NCBI RefSeq assembly: GCF_017084445.1 | Contig: NZ_CP070947.1 | Location: 720,457 to 784,456, forward strand | Length of the DNA stretch: 64,000 bases | Origin: Mycoplasma sp. Mirounga ES2805-ORL | GTDB lineage: Bacteria > Bacillota_I > Bacilli_A > Mycoplasmatales > Metamycoplasmataceae | Direction of reading: 5' to 3' | Shown: piece after piece, positions 56,170 through 64,000 of the stretch | How the letters are laid out: the number at the start of each line of letters is the position of its first letter | Position numbering within the stretch: position 1 is the stretch's first letter | The notes under the pieces: generated by a model | Databases searched by the model: none | The model's input: only the letters and a program-made list of their open reading frames with translations | What the model was told of the DNA's origin: nothing | Made by a program: the position numbers and the translations under genes

Positions 56170-57378
56170 ATGAAAAATTTAGCAAATAAGTTGAGACCTG
56201 AGACATTAGATGACGTTGTTGGACAAAAAGAAGTAGTAAGTTTATTAAAAAAAGTTGCTTCTAATAAATTGACCAACAGTTTTATTTTCTTTGGTGAAAG
56301 TGGTGTTGGCAAAACATCATGTGCAATTGCTCTTGCAAATGACCTTGAATTAAAATATGAATTATTTAATGCTAGTGTCGATAAAAAGGAAGACTTAATT
56401 AAAGGACTTCAAAATAATGAGCTTTTAATAATTGATGAGATCCATAGGTTAAATAAAGATAAGCAGGATATTCTATTATCATTTTTAGAACTTGATAAGG
56501 TGACAATCTATGCAACAACAACAGAAAACCCATATTTTAAAATAAATCCTGCTTTAAGAAGCAGAATGCAAATACTGCAATTTAATAAGCTAAGCGAAGA
56601 AGAAATGTTTTATGGTATAAAAAATATTCTCAAGAAGCATTACTCTAATTTAATAGTCGAAGATAAAATAATCAAAATCCTCATTAAAAATTCAGGTGGT
56701 GATTACCGGTTTTGCATAAATAATTTACAAATGATTGCTTTATTAAATAAGGATAATAAAATAACGGAAAACGATTTAAAAAGTGTTATTCCAAATATTA
56801 ATTTTTACTCGGATAAAGATTCAACATCTCATTACAATAATCTCTCAGCTTTTCATAAATCACTTAGAGGCAGTGATGTAGATGCAGCATTATATTATGG
56901 AACTATACTTTTAAAAAGCGGAGATATTGAGGGCTTATTTAGAAGATTGACAGCTTGCGCCTATGAGGATATTGGTTTAGCTGATCCTAATATAGGTCTA
57001 AAAATTGAAGCTGCATATAAAGCTTTTGAAAGGTTAGGTTTGCCAGAAGCTAGGTTGCCAATTTATTATTCAATAATAACTATAGCTTTAACTCCTAAAA
57101 GCAACACAATTTACGAAAGCATTAATAAAATAGAAGAATATGTAAATCAAGGAAACATTTTTGAAGTTCCTTTACATCTTAGAGATGGGCATTATAGTTC
57201 AGCTTCGAAACTAGGTATAGGTAATTACATTTATCCTCATGATTATCCAAGGCATTTTGTTAAACAAAAGTATTTACCAAAACAGGTTAAACAATCATTT
57301 TTTGAACCTTGTGAAAATGATTCTAAAAAAATTAAAGAATATTATAACTTTGTTAAAAATGAATTTAATTCAAAATAA
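56170..57378 (+). CDS. rarA: Replication-associated recombination protein RarA/MgsA
   Basis: AAA+ ATPase (402 aa). It starts LANKLRPETLDDVVGQKEVV. Walker A GESGVGKTS is at about residues 43-51 and Walker B LLIIDEIHRLNK. Sensor 1 is TTEN, and LRSRM is the arginine finger region. The C-terminal RarA-type domain includes FHKSLRGSDVDAALYY and YEDIGLADP. It starts eight bases after a TAAAAT box (56156-56161). Confidence 0.93.
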   Translation: MKNLANKLRPETLDDVVGQKEVVSLLKKVASNKLTNSFIFFGESGVGKTSCAIALANDLELKYELFNASVDKKEDLIKGLQNNELLIIDEIHRLNKDKQDILLSFLELDKVTIYATTTENPYFKINPALRSRMQILQFNKLSEEEMFYGIKNILKKHYSNLIVEDKIIKILIKNSGGDYRFCINNLQMIALLNKDNKITENDLKSVIPNINFYSDKDSTSHYNNLSAFHKSLRGSDVDAALYYGTILLKSGDIEGLFRRLTACAYEDIGLADPNIGLKIEAAYKAFERLGLPEARLPIYYSIITIALTPKSNTIYESINKIEEYVNQGNIFEVPLHLRDGHYSSASKLGIGNYIYPHDYPRHFVKQKYLPKQVKQSFFEPCENDSKKIKEYYNFVKNEFNSK

Positions 57379-57398
57379 CTATAAATAAAGGAGAAAAG

Positions 57399-58350
<952 letters not shown>

Positions 58351-58361
<11 letters not shown>

Positions 58362-59028
58362 TTTTAAATGATTTCTTGACGAAGAGTCTCAAAAATACTA
58401 TTTTAAAAAAATAGTTAATAAGCTTGATCAACTTGAACAGTCTGGTCAAACTATATATCCTAAGAAGAAAGATAGATTTAGAGCCTTAGATTTTTTTAAA
58501 CCTAGTGAAACTAAATTAATAATTATTGGTCAAGATCCATATTTTTTAGAAAATCAAGCTGATGGCTTAGCGTTTAGCACGAGAGATTCCAAATGTCCAA
58601 GAAGTTTGCAAAATATAATAAAGGAAATTAAAAAAGATTATCCCGAAAGTGTTTTTGAAACTTATCAACTTGATTATTGGGCTAAGCAAGGGGTATTACT
58701 ACTAAATGCTGTGTTAAGTGTTGAAGCTAATAAGGTTAACTCACATATTGATTTAGGCTGGAAAGAATTTATTTTTAACTTATTAGATTTTGTTCTAAAG
58801 CATAATTCGAAAGTAATTTTTGGTTTATGGGGTAATAATGCTAAAAAGTTATTTGAAGAATTTAAGACAAAATTCAATTATAAAAATATAACTTATTTAT
58901 TAACTTCTCATCCTAGTCCCTTAAGTTATTCAAAAACCAATAGATCATTTAAAGACTCTATGTTCTTTAAAAAAATAAATGAAATGCTTGAATCTGAAAT
59001 TGATTTTAGCATTAGAAAGGTGGAGTAA
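58351..59028 (+). CDS. ung: Uracil-DNA glycosylase
   Basis: UDG (225 aa), excising uracil from DNA. The catalytic motif is [16 protein letters not shown] follows, [12 protein letters not shown] holds the uracil-binding region, FGLWGNNAK is next and [10 protein letters not shown] carries the catalytic His loop. It starts inside pheS and ends on the pheT ATG, so it is translated as part of pheS-ung-pheT. Confidence 0.94.
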
Positions 59029-61202
59029 TGATTATTTCATTAAAAGAATTAAATAAATTTATGTCCGATATTAAATTGGACGTAAATATTGAAAAAGTAA
59101 TTAATAGTATTGGATACGAAGTTGAAAGTATAACTAAATTTTCCGATGTTGAAGGTGTAAAGATAGGTAAAGTTCTAGATGTTTCTAAAAATGAAAACTC
59201 AAAAAATTTATGAATCGTTAAACTTCAAACTAAAGATGGAGAAACTACAATACAAACAACAGCTACAAATGCAACTGTAGGTTGCTATACTGTGTTTTTC
59301 CCTGTGGGAGCAAAAAAAGGGGATATTGTTTTTGCTGCTAAAACAATGGCTGGAATTGAAAGCCGAGGAATGATGGCTGGATTTAATGAGTTGGGTTATG
59401 ATGCTTCAAAATTACCTTTTAATCCTGACGATTTAATTATGACCAAGGAAAAAGGAATTAATTTAGAAACAGATCCGGTTAGTTATTTTGGCTTAGACGA
59501 CTATATAATTGATGTAACTACACCCGCAAATAGAAGCGATATTAATTCATATTATGTTTTAGGTCAAGAAATAGCCGCATACTACGGAACTAAATTCCAT
59601 TGAATTTCTGATAAGGAATTGAAGGTTGACTTTAAGTCGAAATTAAATGTTAATAGAGGTTTGGCCAAGGAACTATCTTTTATTGAAAGTAAAATAAATA
59701 AATCACATACACCATTACAAGATATTCTATTTTTAGCAAGACATGGTGTTGAAGCTAAAAATAATTATGTAATAGATTTAACTAATTTAAACTTAATTCT
59801 AACTGGTGCGCCAACTCACGCTTATGATCGTGATTTAATAGATAATGAAATAACATGTATTGACTATTCTGGTAATGTTACATTATTAGGAAATAAAGAT
59901 GTTGAAGTTAAAAATGTACTGGCCATTAAAGATAATGAAAAAGTTATATCTCTAGGATGTGTAATGGGATGTGAGTCTAGCGCCGTTACACAGCAAAGTA
60001 GGAATATTGCATTTGAAATTGGAAATTTTGATTCAAAACTTGTACGTCATGGTGCTAAGGAAATTAAATTAGATAGTGCCAGTTCTATTCAAGGTGGCCG
60101 GGGCGTGAATCGGGAAACATTAATAATTGGAATGAAATATTTAGCTCATAGATTGAAAAAAGATAATAATTTAATTTCCAACTTTATTAATTTACCAAAA
60201 AGTAAAAAAGGTACTCCAGTAATTCAAAATCGTAAAAAATTAGCTCTTTATGCAAATTGTGATGTTAAAGACTTAAAAAAATTTAAAGATGTTGAACAAA
60301 AACTTGAAACAATAGGTTTTGGTATTCAAAAAAATAGAATAGTTGCACCTGCTTATAGAAGTGATATTTCAAATTTTGAAGACATAATCGAAGAGTACTT
60401 TAGATTTTATGGTTATGATAATTTCAAACCTATTGCCCCAAAATTAGATCCTTTCAAGGTTGGAAAATCTAATTTAAATAAAAACTCATTACAAGCAATG
60501 GGATACCAAGAAATTAGAACCTTTACTCTAACTGATAAAGAACAAGCCAAATTTAACCCCTTTGGATATGAAAAAACTATTGAATTGGAAACATTTGTTT
60601 CTAAGGAAAGAGAAGCTATCAGAAATTCTATAATACCTTCAATGTTAGAAGCCGCTGAATATAATCTAAAGAGAAGAATTGATGATATTAATTTCTTTGA
60701 AAATGGAATGATAAATAATAACGAATATGTCTATGGAATAGTGACAAACGAAAAATCTTTTAATGAATTAAAACGTGATGTATTTAATATCTTAAGAACA
60801 AAAAATATACAGTTTATGCCATTTTCTAATAATCAATTTATTCATCCTAATGTTAGTGCAAAGATAATGCTTAATAATGAGATGATTGGCTGAATAGGCA
60901 AGGTTCATCCAAACTTTAATAAAATTGATGTTTTTGTTGCTGAATTTAAGGATATACATTCAGATCAGATTAAAGAGTTTGAAGATTATGACCATAATCC
61001 TTTGAAAAGTATAGATTTAACATTTAATCTTCAACTTAATGAAAATATTGATAATACTATAACTAGAATTAAATCGGTTGCTAAAATATTTAAAATTAAA
61101 CAAATAGATAAGTTTATAAAAGATAGTATAAAAGCTGTAACCTTACGTGTATTTTCAACTAATGAAGAAATAGATAAAATTAATAAGGAGTTCAATAAAT
61201 AA
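59028..61202 (+). CDS. pheT: Phenylalanine-tRNA ligase beta subunit
   Basis: PheT (724 aa). The N-terminal EMAP-like tRNA-binding domain spans about 40-150 ([18 protein letters not shown]). The B1/B5 region has [20 protein letters not shown]. The B3/B4 editing domain has PTHAYD and [13 protein letters not shown] shortened C-terminal ferredoxin-fold domain lies near the end. In the editing domain the usual RxExG(V/I)D motif is replaced by IQGGRGVN, suggesting weakened proofreading. Overlaps ung and glyA by one base each. Confidence 0.94.
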
Positions 61203-62443
61203 TGTATAAAAAAATTAATTTAGATGACAAAATAGTTGAAGAAGCTATCAATAATGAAGTTAAAAGACAAAATGAACACATTGAATTAATTGCTAGTGAG
61301 AATTATGTTAGTGAAGATGTTTTAAAAGCAACAGGTAGCGTTTTAACAAATAAATATGGTGAAGGATATCCAGGCAAAAGATATTATGGCGGTTGCGAAA
61401 ATGTGGATGTAATTGAAAATTTAGCAATAGAAAGAGCTAAAAAATTATTTAATGTTAAATACGTCAATGTTCAACCTTATTCAGGAAGTGTTGCAAATGC
61501 CGCTGCGATAGCTGCTATTGCAAAACCCGGAGATAAAATTATGGGACTTAGCCTTTCATCAGGCGGTCATTTAAGTCATGGATATAAAATAAGTTTTTCA
61601 GGATTATTTTATGATGCTATAACTTATGAAGTTGATGAAAACGGGTTACTAGATTATGAACAAATAAAACAACAAGCTCTTAAAGAAAACCCTCAAGTTA
61701 TTATTTGCGGCTATTCAGCGTATTCAAGAATTGTTGATTTTAAGAAATTTAGAGAAATTGCAGATGCTTGTGGTGCTAAACTAATGGCCGATATTGCTCA
61801 TATCGCTGGATTAATAGTTGGAGGTGTTCATCCTTCTCCTGTTAACTACGCAGATGTTATTACGACTACAACTCATAAAACTTTAAGAGCAACACGCGGC
61901 GCTATGATAATGACTAATGATGAAGAAATAGCTAAAAAGGTTAATCGTTGAGTTTTTCCTGGATATCAAGGAGGACCATTATTTCATGCTATAGCAGGTA
62001 AAGCGGTTGCTTTTGGCGAAGCATTAAAACCTTCTTTTAAAACCTATGCTAAAAATATTGTAAACAACTCTAAAACTTTTGCTCAGGTATTTATTGACAA
62101 CAATATTAAAGTTGTTTCTGGAGGTACAGATAATCATTTATTTACAATAAATGTTTATGATTCATTTAATATAACAGGCAAGGAAGCTGAAAATAAATTA
62201 TCTGAAATTAATATAACAGCAAATAAAAATACAATACCTTTTGATACTCAAAGTCCAACAGTCGCTTCTGGTGTTAGATTAGGCACGGCCGCTATGACAT
62301 CAAGAAATTTTACTAAGTGAGAAGAACTTGCTTTAATAATTATTGAATGTTTAAAAAATAATGGTGATCAAAAAGTTGTTAAAAAACTAAAAAATAAAGT
62401 TTTAAAACTTACAAAAGAATTCCCAATAATAATCAAATATTAG
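61202..62443 (+). CDS. glyA: Serine hydroxymethyltransferase
   Basis: PLP enzyme (413 aa), converting serine and THF to glycine and methylene-[33 protein letters not shown] and [14 protein letters not shown] are conserved. The PLP-lysine is in [15 protein letters not shown], where RATRGAM replaces the usual GPRGG form. VFPGYQGGP follows. TGA codons at 61949 and later encode Trp. It overlaps pheT by one base. Confidence 0.95.
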
Positions 62444-62456
62444 TAAGGTGGTTTTT

Positions 62457-63584
62457 ATGAAAATGAGAGAAGTATTTATTAAAATTAAGGATGAATACCT
62501 TAATGCTAAAAAACAAAAATTTTCTAATAATAAATTAGCACAATTCATTAGAAGCATACCAGAAATGAAAAATGAATATAGTTTTGATTTCATTAGTAAA
62601 AAATATAAAGTTGATGCTTCTCCCGGCAAAGGAGGATGAGTAAGTAGTCCTTGAATAGGTATTTTAGATCCATCAGTTACAGAGGGCGCTCAACGAGGAT
62701 ACTATGTAGTTTATTTTTTCACAAAAGACATGAAATATTTATATTTATGTTTGATGCAAGGGTTTACTTATTTTAAGAAAAATTATAAAAATCATGAAGA
62801 AAGATGTTTAAAAGTATCTAAAAGATGAAGAACTTTATTAAGCTCTAGATCTATAAAAGATACATTTTTCGATTTGCCAAATAACGAAGATAATCTTGAT
62901 AAAAAATATATATCTGCTTATATTTGTGGAAAAAAATATCTTACATCAGAGCTTCCTGATGAAGAAGTTTTAAAAAGTGATTTATCAGAAATGTTAGGTC
63001 TTTATGGTGAATTAATAGGTAAAATTGGTAATAGATCATGAGAATCTTTAACAAGAAACTTTGCGAGTGAAGAGGAAGATTTTGAAGAAGATGTAGTAGA
63101 GCTTGAAATCCGCTCGCAAAAAAGTATAAAGAGTGTAAATAACCTTAAAAGAGTTGTTGCAAAAACTAAAGAACAAAAACTTGATGAATATAAAAGAAAA
63201 ATTGAGTTAGGCGAGCAAGGAGAAGAGTGATTAATTGAATATTTAAAAAGAGAAGGTGTATATACAGGTAGCGAATATAAAATCGAACATACATCTAAAT
63301 ATGAAGGGGACGGCACTGGATATGATATTAAAATCTTACATAAAGGAATTCCGTACAAGTATATTGAGGTTAAGACAACTAATGAGGATTTAAATACTCC
63401 TTTTTATATGAGTAAAAATGAAGTTGAATTTTCTAAAAATAATAGTGATAAATATTGTTTATATAGAATCTATAACTTTATTAATAACAATACTAATGAC
63501 AAACCGAAAATCATATCAGGTAATGTTTTGCAAAAAGTTGAATACAAGATTCATGAAGATTATATGGTCACAAGAATTAAGTAG
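62457..63584 (+). CDS. MrcB_N-DUF3883 protein, putative type IV restriction endonuclease
   Basis: A 375-residue protein. The N-terminal half matches the MrcB N-terminal (DUF3578) type: GKGGWVSSPWIGILDPSV then GYYVVYFFTKDMKYLYLCLM. The C-terminal third matches DUF3883/NERD-like nuclease folds: GEQGEEWLIEYLKREG, GTGYDIKIL and YKYIEVKTTNED, with Asp290 and Glu304-x-Lys306 as a PD-(D/E)xK-like site. It follows glyA by 13 bases. No GTPase McrB domain, McrC or methyltransferase is nearby. Probable role: cutting foreign or modified DNA; this is an inference from domains. Confidence 0.8.
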
Positions 63585-63878
63585 GTAATTGATATTTTTT
63601 AAATATATTTAAAACAATAAATTAATAATATACTTTACTAATATACCTTTTTATAATACCTTTTGTCATTTTCTAAACAAAGGTTTTTATATTTATCAGG
63701 CATCTTTCTACTCTTATTCTATCACAAAAAGAATAATGGATAGAAAATCGCAATTTTAAAATATTTAAACTTTTTAATAGATTATTAAGGCTATTAATTT
63801 ATTAGCGATTTTCTCTAAGAATATTCTATAAATCTTTAACTTATTAAATAAAAAGAAGTAAAAAACCTCCTTATAAAG
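63585..63878. other. AT-rich spacer after the restriction-like gene
   Basis: No ORF or RNA seen. A near-palindrome CCTCCTTATAAAGGTGG lies at 63866-63882 (one mismatch pair). Confidence 0.4.
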
Positions 63879-63925
63879 GTGGACAATAAAAATTAACATT
63901 TCAAAGTGTTAATTTTTTTGTACAC
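63879..63925 (+). terminator. Long hairpin, terminator or element end
   Basis: AAAAATTAACA (63888-63898) pairs with TGTTAATTTTT (63907-63917) across an 8-base loop with a T7 run. Pairing extends outward through GTGGACAA/TTGTACAC with two mismatches, giving arms near 20 bases. It could end the glyA operon or be a mobile-element terminus. Confidence 0.55.
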
Positions 63926-64000
63926 AACCACTAGTTATAAGAGGTACCCCATTAAAAAAATTAAAAACAGAAACTGAAAGGATTACTGAATATGTCGAGA
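63926..64000 (+). other. Possible start of a gene running off the window
   Basis: One frame stays open to the window end and encodes LVIRGTPLKKLKTETERITE with further residues, but no ATG begins it. It may be a decayed 5' end; an ATG at 63992 is in another frame. I cannot identify it. Confidence 0.2.

Noticed and set aside
62448..62456. GTG start for the MrcB_N protein
   Set aside because: It lies within the AAGGTGG ribosome-binding site; ATG 62457 is better spaced.

Overview
This window comes from a mollicute, most likely a fermentative Mycoplasma/Mycoplasmopsis-type species. DNA is very AT-rich, and nearly every long gene contains in-frame TGA at conserved tryptophan positions, so all coding calls use genetic code 4 (UGA = Trp). 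Many apparently broken reading frames become intact genes under this code. The gene set is that of a reduced parasite: peptide import, one glycolytic enzyme, translation factors, and large surface proteins. pfkA argues against the strictly arginine-dependent, non-glycolytic species.

Layout. 103-6254: oppBCDF oligopeptide importer with a giant OppF. 6274-9896: small membrane protein, pfkA, HAD phosphatase, ychF, tRNA-Trp(CCA). 9963-11302 (minus): rpsF-ssb-rpsR. 11724-15653: a TPP riboswitch followed by a p37/p29/p69-type ABC operon (probable thiamine/TPP import). 16001-20707: trigger-factor-like chaperone, an asymmetric ABC-F protein, a K+ channel and an overlapping membrane protein. 20712-22097 (minus): ymdB and recU. 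22222-28594: acpS, plsC, scpA, scpB, rluD-like, gatC, gatA, gatB. 28624-38532 (minus): one 3302-residue membrane-anchored coiled-coil protein with 165-residue tandem repeats. 38717-41046: cdsA and a FIVAR-like lipoprotein. 41508-43552: pyrH, frr, membrane protein. 43631-45393 (minus): rplL, rplJ and a membrane-anchored unknown. 45527-50834: endonuclease I lipoprotein, pepC (minus), comEA and a truncated comEC. 50840-50994 (minus): tRNA-Arg and tRNA-Cys. 51222-55114 (minus): mnmE-tatD-rsmA-gpsA. 55317-63584: rplU-rpmA, rarA, pheS-ung-pheT-glyA, and an MrcB_N/DUF3883 putative type IV restriction protein.

How it fits together. Nutrient capture dominates: Opp brings in peptides, PepC trims them, and the riboswitch-controlled p37 system probably brings in thiamine compounds. 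EndA, ComEA/ComEC and RecU/RarA/Ung form a DNA-acquisition and repair set, opposed by the putative restriction protein. Surface biology rests on the giant repeat protein and two lipoproteins sharing FIVAR-like helices. Several genes start 3-10 bases after a clear -10 box, suggesting leaderless mRNAs.

The most unusual items are the TPP riboswitch, the ABC-F protein in which one whole ATP site is degenerate, the roughly 480-residue insertion in OppF, the degraded editing-domain motif of PheT, the single-chain MrcB_N-DUF3883 protein, and a comEC without a normal start codon.
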